64,000 nt of DNA from Cohnella xylanilytica (GTDB lineage Bacteria; Bacillota; Bacilli; Paenibacillales; Paenibacillaceae). Below the pieces are notes generated by a model. That model did not search any database. It had not been told where the DNA came from and worked only from the letters and a program-made list of their open reading frames with translations. The stretch covers positions 124,001-188,000 of the forward strand of contig NZ_JACJVR010000079.1 in the NCBI RefSeq assembly GCF_014212175.1, written 5' to 3'. Below, one piece after another: positions 1 through 7,138 of this stretch (position 1 is its first letter; each line of letters opens with the position of its first letter). Position numbers and translations under genes: made by a program.

Positions 1-350
1 TCGACGGCTTCTCGGCCGGACTTCAAGAGGAGATCCTTCTCGAAGCCATCAACGCTTACAACAACCCGAGCCAAAGCGCCGGAACGGCCATCGACGAGAT
101 GTCCAAGATGTGGGTCGAAGGGGACGAGGAAGCGCTGGTCGGCCTGACGAAGGCGACCGCCGCGAAGCCGGAGTACTACAAGGCGCTCGTCGCCGACCGC
201 AACGCCGGCATGCTGGAGAAGATCGAAGGCTATCTGAACGGCGAAGAGAAGAAGAGCTACTTCATCGTCGTCGGCGCGCTCCACATGCTGGGCGACGACG
301 GTCTCGTGACGAAGCTGAGAAGCGACGGCTTCGCGGTGGAGAAGCTGTAA
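1..350 (+). CDS. TraB/GumN family protein, C-terminal fragment
   Basis: The gene enters from the left edge; reading starts at base 3 and about 115 residues are visible before the TAA at 348-350. The visible part has the TraB/GumN pattern: a conserved DRN near residue 62, a helix with a YL element, then YFIVVGALHMLGDDG followed by a short C-terminal strand. In this family the early GxxH and the late GxxH motif form the proposed metalloprotease-like site; the late one (GALH) is present. Cellular role is unproven for the family. The true start and any signal or lipoprotein sequence lie outside the window. A rho-independent terminator follows 26 bases after the stop. Confidence 0.8.
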   Translation, partial: DGFSAGLQEEILLEAINAYNNPSQSAGTAIDEMSKMWVEGDEEALVGLTKATAAKPEYYKALVADRNAGMLEKIEGYLNGEEKKSYFIVVGALHMLGDDGLVTKLRSDGFAVEKL

Positions 351-376
351 CGACAAGTCTGTGGGATAGAGGAACG

Positions 377-403
377 GGCCGCCCGCGGGGCGGCCTTTTT
401 TTT
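377..403 (+). terminator. rho-independent terminator of the TraB-like gene
   Basis: A perfect 7-bp GC stem (GGCCGCC / GGCGGCC, loop of 5) is followed directly by eight T residues. Confidence 0.9.
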
Positions 404-437
404 GTGCGGACGACCCTTGCACTAGCGGAACTTGTCC

Positions 438-748
438 TATTCGATTTGGATTCGGACCCGTCTGTCTCGAGAAGGCGCTTGGCTTGAATGCGTACGGAAA
501 AACATACAGTTCCCTCTCGAAATGGCGCCTTACTTGAAGAGTGTATGAATATTCATACAAACTCCTCCTCGATAAGACACCTTCCTCGAAGGGTGTACGA
601 AAATTCATACAAATTCTTCTTCAATTAGGCACTTTGCTTGAAGAGTGTATGAAAATTCATACAAATTCCTCCCCGATAAGGCACCTTGCTCGAAGGGTGT
701 ATGAAAAATCGTACAAAAGCTCACCATTCGAAAAATCGCCGCCTGCTT
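438..748. repeat. 52-bp tandem repeat array with palindromic cores
   Basis: Units begin at about 438, 490, 541, 593, 645 and 697, with a 52-bp period (one 51). Each of the better units carries a GTATGAA...TTCATAC inverted repeat followed by a C/T-rich stretch and CTTGCTCGAAG-like sequence; the unit at 541 holds the perfect palindrome GTATGAATATTCATAC. The period is not a multiple of three and the reading frame changes from unit to unit, so it is not coding. It fills most of the otherwise gene-free stretch 404-830. Confidence 0.85.
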
Positions 749-750
749 GA

Positions 751-770
751 CGGAACCGCGCGAGGTTCCG
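751..770 (-). terminator. hairpin downstream of the serine hydrolase
   Basis: CGGAACC and GGTTCCG form a 7-bp stem with a 6-base loop, 60 bases past the stop of the minus-strand hydrolase. There is no tight T-run, so termination is uncertain. Confidence 0.35.
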
Positions 771-830
771 CCCTCTATCGCGAACTGGCCTCCCCGCCAT
801 AGCTCGCGGTTCTTCCGCATCGCCCGATTC

Positions 831-2387
831 TTACGACCTCCTCGCGCCGGGACGGCCGACCGGGCCTCCGCCCGGACCGAGGGTCGCGCGATCGGCCATC
901 GGAACGAGGCGCGGCCGGCGGCCCGCCCGTGCCAGGACGGCCAGCCGGGCCGCCCCGAGCGCCAGCGCCGCGATCGGCGCCAGGAACAAGGCATGGCCGT
1001 ATCCCGGAAGGAACAGCCGGACGACCGGCCAAGGAACGAGCAGCCGGGGCACGAGCGCCAGCACGGCTCCCGGAATGAGAAGATAGAACGCGACGATGAA
1101 CAGGATTCGCGCAACGCGTCGCACCGGCCCGCCCGCGGCCTTCGGATCGCGGCGGAACAGGCGGAAGACGGACCATACGCCCGCCGCAGCGACGATTAGC
1201 AGAATCGCGTTCAGGATCGCGAAGATTCTCGTGTAATCGGACGGGACCGGAACGGGCGGACGATCGTGAACGAGGCTGCGAATTCCCGTCAGAATCGCGT
1301 CGTAGGAATCGATATGGAAGAAATCCATGGCATTGATCAGAAGAACGATTCCGTATTCGCCGTCTATCATCATTTTCGAATAGGTATTCTCGGTGGACCC
1401 GTCGTGAGAGACGACGCCCCCGCCCGTCGTCCACCCCATCGCGTAATGCATGCCGTCCCACATGTAAGCGGCCGGAGCGTGCATCCGGTTGACGCCGGCT
1501 TCGGAGAGCACCTCCCGATCCTTGTATCGTCCTCCGTTCATCTGCGCGATCAGGTAGTTCGACATGTCCGCCGCGCTGGACACGAGGTACCCGGACGGTG
1601 TCGTGCCCGGGTGATGGGCTTGCTTGGTCGGAACCATGAAGCCGAGCACGGGCTGGTATCCGGTCGCGACCTCGCCGGCCGGCGCCTCCTCGGCGGAAGG
1701 ATAGCTGCTCGTCATGCCCAGCGGCGCGAAAATGCTCTCCTTCACGTATTGGCCGAAGGGCATGCCGGATACGGCTTCGACGATGCCTCCCAGAATATCG
1801 TAGTTCAGATTCGAATACTGATAGGCGGAGCCGACCGGGCTTGCCAGCGAAGTGTTCCGAAGGCTCTTCAGATGCTCTTCCAAGGGCTTGCCCCCGCGGG
1901 TCAGGGAGACTTGCCCGGAATGGGTGGACAAGCCGCTCGTCTGGAACAACAGGTGCTTGACGAGGATGCGCTTGGAAGCCTCTTCGTCGGCCAGCCGGAA
2001 CCAGGTCAGATAGCGCTGGACCGGAGCCTCGAGATCGACCTTCCCCGCCTCGACGAGCTGCATGACCGCCAGCGCCGTGATAGACTTGCTGGTTGAGCCG
2101 AGCACGAACGGAGTCTGCGGCGTCACCGGCTGCCGGTCCGGACCGGAGATGCCGTAGCCCTTCGTATAGAGAATGCGGTCGCCCTTGACGATCCCGATCG
2201 CCGCGCCCGGAAGACGCAGCTTTTCGACCGATTCGTTCATGAATTCGTCCACTTTGTCGTACAAAGTTTTATTCGCTTCCGGCTCGGCCGCGGCCGGCGA
2301 AGGGAGCCCTCCGGCCAGCGTCGTCAGCGCCGCGATCGCGAGGATGCCGCGGGCAAGCATCGATCTTAGCTTGAAATTTCTCATCAT
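831..2387 (-). CDS. secreted or membrane-bound serine hydrolase (beta-lactamase class C / PBP4-like)
   Basis: 518 residues. An N-terminal signal sequence (about 1-35, ending AAA) leads into a class C beta-lactamase fold: the nucleophile motif STSK at 98-101, YSN at 191-193 (general base Tyr) and HDG at 328-330 in place of KTG. After about residue 385 come four hydrophobic segments and a basic, Pro/Gly-rich tail, so the catalytic domain is probably held outside the cell by a C-terminal membrane domain, as in FmtA/Pbp-like hydrolases of Bacillales. The substrate cannot be read from sequence; D-amino-acid peptides, teichoic D-alanyl esters or simple esters are all possible. The start has GGAG upstream; an ATGATG leaves one codon of doubt. 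Transcribed alone. Confidence 0.9.
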   Translation of the reverse strand: MMRNFKLRSMLARGILAIAALTTLAGGLPSPAAAEPEANKTLYDKVDEFMNESVEKLRLPGAAIGIVKGDRILYTKGYGISGPDRQPVTPQTPFVLGSTSKSITALAVMQLVEAGKVDLEAPVQRYLTWFRLADEEASKRILVKHLLFQTSGLSTHSGQVSLTRGGKPLEEHLKSLRNTSLASPVGSAYQYSNLNYDILGGIVEAVSGMPFGQYVKESIFAPLGMTSSYPSAEEAPAGEVATGYQPVLGFMVPTKQAHHPGTTPSGYLVSSAADMSNYLIAQMNGGRYKDREVLSEAGVNRMHAPAAYMWDGMHYAMGWTTGGGVVSHDGSTENTYSKMMIDGEYGIVLLINAMDFFHIDSYDAILTGIRSLVHDRPPVPVPSDYTRIFAILNAILLIVAAAGVWSVFRLFRRDPKAAGGPVRRVARILFIVAFYLLIPGAVLALVPRLLVPWPVVRLFLPGYGHALFLAPIAALALGAARLAVLARAGRRPRLVPMADRATLGPGGGPVGRPGARRS

Positions 2388-2765
2388 CCTGTCTCCTTGC
2401 GAAGGGCAAAATGGAGAGCGCCCCCTCTTCTATGCCGTAAGTATAAGCGATCTCCGCCCGGTCTCTAAGCGATTTACCTTACAGCAGACTTACAGTTTTG
2501 TAAGAGAAGTCCTCGAAGTTCGCGATTGCTAGTTGGTCTAACTGCAGGGAAACTTCTAACAAAACCTTACTCGACAAGGGGTCATTCCGGATGAAGGCAG
2601 CATTCCGTTCCGGCAGCCACAAATGAAAGCGCATTCAAACAAGAATATGCTTCGGTAGCGCGCTTCGACAGCACGCTTCAAAAATAGGGTTCTTAAATTA
2701 GCCTTGAATTACTGTCCAGTCCATTATATTCTATTGCCAATTCCATACAGGGACGGTGTTCGCTT
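2388..2765. other. intergenic region between divergent genes
   Basis: 378 bases separate the serine hydrolase and ridA, so it should hold both promoters. A weak TTGAAT-N17-TATTCT (2704-2732) points to ridA. I see no conserved RNA and no strong hairpin. Confidence 0.4.
2704..2732 (+). promoter_or_regulatory. candidate sigma-A promoter of ridA
   Basis: TTGAAT (2704-2709), 17-base spacer, TATTCT (2727-2732), ending 33 bases before the start codon. Confidence 0.35.
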
Positions 2766-3224
2766 ATGGCATCTATCGAGGACAAGCTCCGAAGCGCCGG
2801 AATCGTTCTGCCGGAGGGCAGCTCGCCGGCGGCCAACTATACGAATTGCGTCTTGGTTAACGGATTGCTGTTCGTCTCCGGCAAGGGACCATCGGGCAAC
2901 CCCCGCGGCAAGCTCGGGGCCGACTATTCCACGGAGGAAGGCTACGGGTTCGCCCGATCGGCCGGGATCGAAGTGCTGGCCGCCGTCCGGGAAGCGGTCG
3001 GCAGCCTGGATGCCGTGAAGCGAGTCGTGAAGGCGCAGGGCTTCGTGAACGCGACTCCCGACTTCGCCGAGCACCACAAGGTGCTGAACGGCTTCTCCGA
3101 TCTGATGACGGAGATATTCGACGAACGCGGGAAGCACGCCCGGTCCGTGTTCGGGGCCAACTCCTTGCGAGATCAGTTGCCCGTTATCGTGGACAGCATC
3201 TTCGAGGTCCGAGCCGGCTCCTGA
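2766..3224 (+). CDS. RidA family protein (YjgF/YER057c/UK114 superfamily)
   Basis: 152 residues, a single RidA domain. The classical family deaminates reactive enamine/imine intermediates from PLP enzymes such as threonine dehydratase. The C-terminal block GANSLRDQLPVIVDSIFEV is typical of the longer (about 150 residue) RidA clade that is common in Bacillales and Rhizobiales rather than of the 125-residue archetype, so imine deaminase activity should not be assumed. The nearby HAR at about 135 may supply the conserved substrate-binding arginine. The start is the first ATG of the frame, with a weak GGGACGG-type ribosome site. It stands alone and converges on the HxlR gene. Confidence 0.88.
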   Translation: MASIEDKLRSAGIVLPEGSSPAANYTNCVLVNGLLFVSGKGPSGNPRGKLGADYSTEEGYGFARSAGIEVLAAVREAVGSLDAVKRVVKAQGFVNATPDFAEHHKVLNGFSDLMTEIFDERGKHARSVFGANSLRDQLPVIVDSIFEVRAGS

Positions 3225-3324
3225 CGGACGGCCCGGCCTCTCCCCGGTATCGACCGGCTCAACGCATCGTCGGGCTTATGCATGTCGGCTTAATGGTGTC
3301 ATCCGGTTTATGGCGTCGTTCCAC

Positions 3325-3708
3325 TCAAGGCATCGTCCGGCCCAAGTCCTCGGCGCCGTCGCCCTCTCCGCCGCTTCGCTTGAACTCGATATGCATGTAT
3401 CCCCACCCGCACATGTCGTTCAGCACCGTCCCCAGCGTCCGTCCGTGGTCGGACAGCTCGTACTCGACCTTGGGCGGGATCTCGGGGAATTCCCGGCGCA
3501 CGATCAGGCCGTCCTTCTCCAGCTCGCGAAGCTGATGGGCGAGCATTCCTTGCGTGATGCCCGGAAGCAGCCTTCTCAGCTCCCCGAACCGCTTCGTTCC
3601 TTCATGAATCAGAATGAACAGAATCAGGGGCTTCCACTTGCCCCCGATCGCTTGAAGAGTCGCCAGGATGCCTTCCGTGCGTTTCGGATCGCGCGTTTCT
3701 TCCCTCAT
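3325..3708 (-). CDS. HxlR-type winged-helix transcriptional regulator
   Basis: 127 residues covering a full HxlR domain: IGGKWKPLILF (start of the first helices), FGELRRLLPGITQGMLAHQL (recognition helix region) and the wing YELSDHGRTL. Redox sensors of this family (YodB, HypR) use an N-terminal cysteine just before the GGKW motif; here that position has no Cys, and the only Cys sits near residue 100, so ligand rather than thiol sensing is more likely (inference). Start supported by AGAGGAG 4 bases upstream. Divergent from the flavoprotein at 3966, with a dense cluster of GTAC half-sites in between, so it most likely controls that gene and itself. Confidence 0.93.
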   Translation of the reverse strand: MREETRDPKRTEGILATLQAIGGKWKPLILFILIHEGTKRFGELRRLLPGITQGMLAHQLRELEKDGLIVRREFPEIPPKVEYELSDHGRTLGTVLNDMCGWGYMHIEFKRSGGEGDGAEDLGRTMP

Positions 3709-3776
3709 TTTCTCCTCTTCCCTTCGTTCCGGTTTATCCCTCTTGGCGGAATCCTCTTGTAGGTTACTTTAACAGA

Positions 3777-3927
3777 GTACGCAGCGATTAAACAGTACGA
3801 CGGCAATGCGTACCTAGTACGTTTTACCGTACTATGCGCGGGCCTTAAAGGTACCGGCGACCGTACCAAGTACGTATAAACTGCGTACTTTGCAACCGCT
3901 TCGCTGTCCGCAATAATGGGGGTGTAC
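3777..3927. promoter_or_regulatory. GTAC half-site cluster, likely HxlR operator
   Basis: Ten GTAC tetramers lie in 151 bases between the divergent HxlR and flavoprotein genes. Two full inverted repeats stand out: AGTACG-N6-CGTACT at 3816-3833 and AGTACG-N9-CGTACT at 3869-3889. The second abuts a candidate -35 (TTGCAA, 3890-3895). Confidence 0.7.
3890..3917 (+). promoter_or_regulatory. candidate promoter of the flavoprotein gene
   Basis: TTGCAA (3890-3895), 16-base spacer, AATAAT (3912-3917). The -35 touches the GTAC inverted repeat, as expected for a repressed promoter. Confidence 0.5.
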
Positions 3928-3943
3928 ATCGCGATGTAACACC
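3920..3943 (+). promoter_or_regulatory. 5-prime UTR palindrome
   Basis: GGTGT-ACATCGCGATGT-AACACC: a perfect 12-bp palindrome (ACATCGCGATGT) with flanking GGTGT/ACACC arms, just after the expected transcription start. Could be a second operator or an mRNA hairpin. Confidence 0.45.
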
Positions 3944-3965
3944 CGAATCGAAAGGAACCCCCGTT

Positions 3966-4505
3966 ATGAAAATCATGCTGATCGCCGCGCATCCCCAACT
4001 CGATCGGTCCCGCGCCAATCAAGCCTTGCTCGGCGAGCTCAAGGAAGACGCCGACATCTTCATTCGAGACCTGTACCGCGAATATCCCGATTGGAACATC
4101 GATGTGGAGAAGGAACACCGCTTGCTGCTGGAGTACGACCGGATCGTATTGCAGTTCCCCTTCTATTGGTACAGCTGCCCCCCGCTTCTGAAGAAGTGGT
4201 TCGACGACGTCCTGACGTTCGGCTGGGCGTTCGGCCCCGGAGGCGACCGTTTGTTAGGCAAGGAGTTCCTCGTCGGCACGACGGCGGGAGGACCCGATCG
4301 CTCTTATCGCGCGGGAGGCGACAACCGGTTTACGGTCGATGAGCTGCTGCGGCCGATCGAGCGGACACTTACCAAGTGCAACGGAACCTACCTTCCCGCC
4401 TTCGTCGTTTACGACGCCAATCAAAGCGCGGGCGCGGAGCTCGCCCGCGAGGCTCGCCGGTATGCGGAGCATATCCGGACGCCGCAGTCCGCCCTCGCCC
4501 ACTAA
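3966..4505 (+). CDS. NAD(P)H-dependent quinone-reductase-like flavoprotein (KefF/YwrO type)
   Basis: 179 residues, a complete flavodoxin-like Flavodoxin_2 domain. Visible are the first strand and FMN loop (MLIAAHPQLDRSRAN), the flavin-side motif QFPFYWYSCPPLLKKW at about 63-78, the helix WFDDVLTFGWAFG, and TTAGGPDRSY near 105-114. Family members reduce quinones, nitroaromatics or electrophiles with FAD/FMN and NAD(P)H in the cytoplasm. The divergent HxlR regulator suggests induction by a reactive quinone or aldehyde; that is inference from neighbourhood. The start is preceded by AAAGGA. A hairpin overlaps the end of the gene. Confidence 0.92.
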   Translation: MKIMLIAAHPQLDRSRANQALLGELKEDADIFIRDLYREYPDWNIDVEKEHRLLLEYDRIVLQFPFYWYSCPPLLKKWFDDVLTFGWAFGPGGDRLLGKEFLVGTTAGGPDRSYRAGGDNRFTVDELLRPIERTLTKCNGTYLPAFVVYDANQSAGAELAREARRYAEHIRTPQSALAH

Positions 4506-4512
4506 AATGCCC

Positions 4513-4543
4513 AAGAGGCCACCCGGCAATGGGATGGCCTCTT
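4513..4543 (-). terminator. terminator between convergent flavoprotein and methyltransferase
   Basis: AAGAGGCCA pairs with TGGCCTCTT (9 bp). On the minus strand it is followed by GGGCATTTTAG, so it best serves the uppP-methyltransferase transcript; it may act both ways. Confidence 0.6.
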
Positions 4544-4548
4544 CGGAT

Positions 4549-5283
4549 TCACATCTTGTCCGCCGCGATCAGAAGGAAGATCGGCCGGCGGGCTTCGTCC
4601 CGCATCTCGGGGTACTTGGCCAGCAGTTCCGGCGCGGGCCCGGGTTCCGCCACCTTGCGGATGGCGAAGCCGGCCTCGATCAACGCGTTCAAGTGGGAAG
4701 CGACGGTGCGATGATACTTGACGACGTCGTGCCCGAGGAAGCGGGCGCGCCGAGAGCCTTCGTCGAAATAATGATCGACCGGCCAGTGCAGCCGCTCTCC
4801 GTTCGGACCGTAGTGCCAGTCCTGGGCGGCGAGGGCCGTGAACACCGGATGCTCGACGGAGAGGACGAAGGAGCCCCCCGGAGCGAGGATGCGGTGCACC
4901 TTCCGGCAGACGTCCTCGAAGCTCTCGACGTAATGAAGCGCGAGCGAGCTGATCACCGCGTCGAATTCCCCTTCCGGGAAGTCGAGATCTTCGATCGCCA
5001 TCCGCCGGTATTCGATCGCCGGGTCGTCGGTGCTCTCCCGGGCGCGTTCGAGCATCTTCTCCGACAGGTCGATGCCGACGACCGCCCGGGCCCGCCTCTC
5101 GCGGGCGTACCGGCAATGCCAGCCGTAGCCGCAGCCGATGTCGAGCACCTTCTTCCCGTTCAGGTCGGGAAGCATGTCCCGGAAGACGGGCCATTCGCCC
5201 GCGGCTTCCAGTCCGCCGGCCGAACGGGGCATTCGGCTGTAATTCTCGTAGAACCCGGGGTCGTCGTATTTGTTCTGCCTCAT
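4549..5283 (-). CDS. class I SAM-dependent methyltransferase
   Basis: 244 residues with a Methyltransf_11/25-type core. Motif I VLDIGCGYGWHCRYA (46-60) binds SAM; motif II VVGIDLSEKML follows; the strand 4 region is FDAVISSLALHYV and the post-motif ILAPGGSFVLSVEHP. The C-terminal third (WHYGPNGERLHWPVDHYF, then KYHRTVASHLNAL) resembles small-molecule methyltransferases of Bacillus that act on unidentified substrates. Nothing fixes the acceptor. Start has GGGGGAG 6 bases upstream. It lies 21 bases after uppP on the same strand and is probably co-transcribed, though a joint function is not evident. Confidence 0.88.
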   Translation of the reverse strand: MRQNKYDDPGFYENYSRMPRSAGGLEAAGEWPVFRDMLPDLNGKKVLDIGCGYGWHCRYARERRARAVVGIDLSEKMLERARESTDDPAIEYRRMAIEDLDFPEGEFDAVISSLALHYVESFEDVCRKVHRILAPGGSFVLSVEHPVFTALAAQDWHYGPNGERLHWPVDHYFDEGSRRARFLGHDVVKYHRTVASHLNALIEAGFAIRKVAEPGPAPELLAKYPEMRDEARRPIFLLIAADKM

Positions 5284-5304
5284 GCGAGACTCCCCCTCAT
5301 CGGC

Positions 5305-6117
5305 TTACATCATGACCAGCAGGTAGAACAGGATCGCGATCACGAAGCGGTACAGGGCGAACCATTCCAGGCGGAGGCGCTTGATGATCTTGAGGAACGT
5401 CACGACCGCGATCATCGCGACGATGAAGGCGGTGACGAAGCCGATCAGGAACAGCACCAGATCGTCCGCCGTCAGGAACTCGCGGCTGTCCCACAGGTCG
5501 AGCGCCGTCGCGCCGAGCATGACCGGCACCGAGATCATGAAGGTGAAGTCCGCCGCTGCCTTCTGGCTCGTGCCGAGCAGCATCCCCCCGGAGATCGTCG
5601 AGCCCGACCGGGAGAAGCCCGGCCACAGCGCGAGACATTGGAACAACCCGATTCCGAACGCTTGCCCGTAGCTGATATCGTCCGTCTCTTCGGCCGTAAT
5701 CCTCCGCTTGACCCGGGCGGCCACGATCATCAGCACGCCGCCGGCGACGAGCGAGATGAGGACGGGGCCGGAGCCGAACAGATCGTTCTTGATGAAGTCC
5801 TTGGCGACGAGATACACGACAAGCGCCGGGATCATGGCCAGGATCATGTGGACGGCGTTGATCTTCTTGCGGGAAGAACGGGAGGAGAAGTCGAACTTGA
5901 CCAAGCCCTTCAGAATGTCCATGTAACGGCCCCAGTACAGCACGAGAACCGCCATGACCGCGCCGAGCTGGATCACGATCTTGAACGTGTCGGCCGCTTG
6001 TCCTTCGAAGCCGAGCAGGTCTCCGAACAGAATCATGTGGCCCGTGGACGATACGGGGAGGAATTCCGTCAAGCCTTCGATGGCGCCCAGAATGAGAGCG
6101 CAAATGTAATCGTACAT
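5305..6117 (-). CDS. uppP: undecaprenyl-diphosphate phosphatase UppP (BacA)
   Basis: 270 residues from the family-consistent start. An integral membrane enzyme with about eight segments that dephosphorylates C55-PP to recycle the peptidoglycan and teichoic acid lipid carrier; extra copies give bacitracin resistance. Signature motifs are both present: EGLTEFLPVSSTGH near the N-terminus and PGFSRSGSTI in the second half, which supply the Glu, Ser, His and Arg of the active site. An in-frame ATG at 6192 with a better ribosome site (AGAGGG) would add 25 poorly conserved residues; I prefer 6117 because the family begins with this hydrophobic stretch. Followed closely by the methyltransferase. Confidence 0.95.
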   Translation of the reverse strand: MYDYICALILGAIEGLTEFLPVSSTGHMILFGDLLGFEGQAADTFKIVIQLGAVMAVLVLYWGRYMDILKGLVKFDFSSRSSRKKINAVHMILAMIPALVVYLVAKDFIKNDLFGSGPVLISLVAGGVLMIVAARVKRRITAEETDDISYGQAFGIGLFQCLALWPGFSRSGSTISGGMLLGTSQKAAADFTFMISVPVMLGATALDLWDSREFLTADDLVLFLIGFVTAFIVAMIAVVTFLKIIKRLRLEWFALYRFVIAILFYLLVMM

Positions 6118-6466
6118 TTTCGAACGAGTCCGCCCTTCCAAATAAACTAGAATCCCAATAGAATCCGACAAACGAGGCAGCGATAGGAGCATAGCGCCCT
6201 CTTCGATTGTAAACAGATTAGCCGGAGTTCACAAGTTTACGGAGTCCTTAGCCCGCCAGGCCTACCTCCGCGCGTCTCTATTCTATCGCCCGATTCTTTA
6301 TTCCCGCTTTCCCGCTTCTTAAAAGTTTATTAATTTCCGCCAGGGGGCCTGTCCGCAGGCCAAAAAGGAGGAGAACCCTCTCCCGGCCGGGCGGGGAGAG
6401 TCCGTTCCTCTCGCGTGTCCTTGCGATGCCTGTCGAGTTCCTTCCTCGCGCCTTCCTCGTTCCTCG
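6118..6466. other. intergenic region upstream of uppP
   Basis: Contains the likely uppP leader at its low end. Two hairpins on the minus strand, at 6378-6400 (CTCTCCC / GGGAGAG, with a T5 run at 6362-6366) and at 6346-6361 (GGCCTG / CAGGCC), probably end the small membrane-protein gene at 6467. No gene seen. Confidence 0.45.
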
Positions 6467-6715
6467 TTAATCGGACTCGGACGGGACGGCGCTCCCGGCG
6501 CCGACCGGGCGAACCTCGGAAGCCTCGCGCTCCTTCTCCGCGTGCAGGACGGCCAGCTTCCACCCGGCCGCCACGTTCACGACGGCCAGCGCCCCGAACA
6601 GGAAGTAATCTCCCCATGGCTCCGGAAGCAGCAGGTCGGCCAACAGCCATCCGCCGGTCACGCCAAGCCCCAGCGCGGCTCCCTTCCAGCCAGCAATCAA
6701 GCGATCGATCCTCAT
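6467..6715 (-). CDS. small hypothetical membrane protein
   Basis: 82 residues from the ATG at 6715, which has GGGAGG 8 bases upstream; a GTG two codons earlier is too close to that ribosome site. Two hydrophobic segments (about residues 10-28, GAALGLGVTGGWLLADLLL, and 36-52, FLFGALAVVNVAAGWKL) make a hairpin, followed by a charged, Glu-rich cytoplasmic tail. No family recognised. Single gene, flanked by long non-coding stretches; candidate terminator hairpins lie downstream. Confidence 0.6.
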   Translation of the reverse strand: MRIDRLIAGWKGAALGLGVTGGWLLADLLLPEPWGDYFLFGALAVVNVAAGWKLAVLHAEKEREASEVRPVGAGSAVPSESD

Positions 6716-7138
6716 TCGCACAACCTCCCGTTGGTAAGCTCGAGCTCCGCGAATGCGCAGGCCAACCCGCGAAGGGCCTCGTTATCCTTCTAAAAACCAG
6801 TTTATGTCGGACGAACGGGCGAATATGCTTGCCGCAAGGAGGGTTCATAGGCGGCCCCCTCGGGCTTCCGGGACAAAATAACGCCTATACGATTCGTTCG
6901 AATCGAAAATCCGCTGTTTTTGGCGAATTAGCGTCTCCTCGGTTCGTTAGCCTCCTCCCCCGATCGAAACGGGAACCAGGCCAAAAGATAGAAGCTCAAC
7001 GCGGCGCAATCACCATAGAGACAGGCGACTCTGTACCCGGATAACATACGGTGTGCGAACGGGACAGCCATCGATAAAAAAACAACCGAAAAGGCGACGG
7101 ATCGCCTTCCGGTTGCTCTGGGATAGTCTTCGCGAGGA
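6716..7138. other. intergenic region, mostly empty
   Basis: Holds the promoter area of the small membrane protein and the cysJI terminator (7075-7115). The remaining 350 bases show no convincing gene or structured RNA. Confidence 0.4.
7075..7115 (-). terminator. rho-independent terminator of cysJI
   Basis: On the minus strand CAACCGGAAGGCGA pairs with TCGCCTTTTCGGTTG and is followed by seven to eight T residues (7075-7082 on the plus strand as A). Confidence 0.9.

Noticed and set aside
541-750. Apparent 69-residue reading frame over the tandem repeats
   Set aside because: The 52-bp period shifts frame in every unit, there is no ribosome site, and the sequence is palindrome-rich non-coding repeat.
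6118-6192. N-terminal extension of UppP from the ATG at 6192
   Set aside because: It has a decent ribosome site but the added 25 residues are unlike the family, which starts at the hydrophobic YICALILG segment. Kept only as an alternative.
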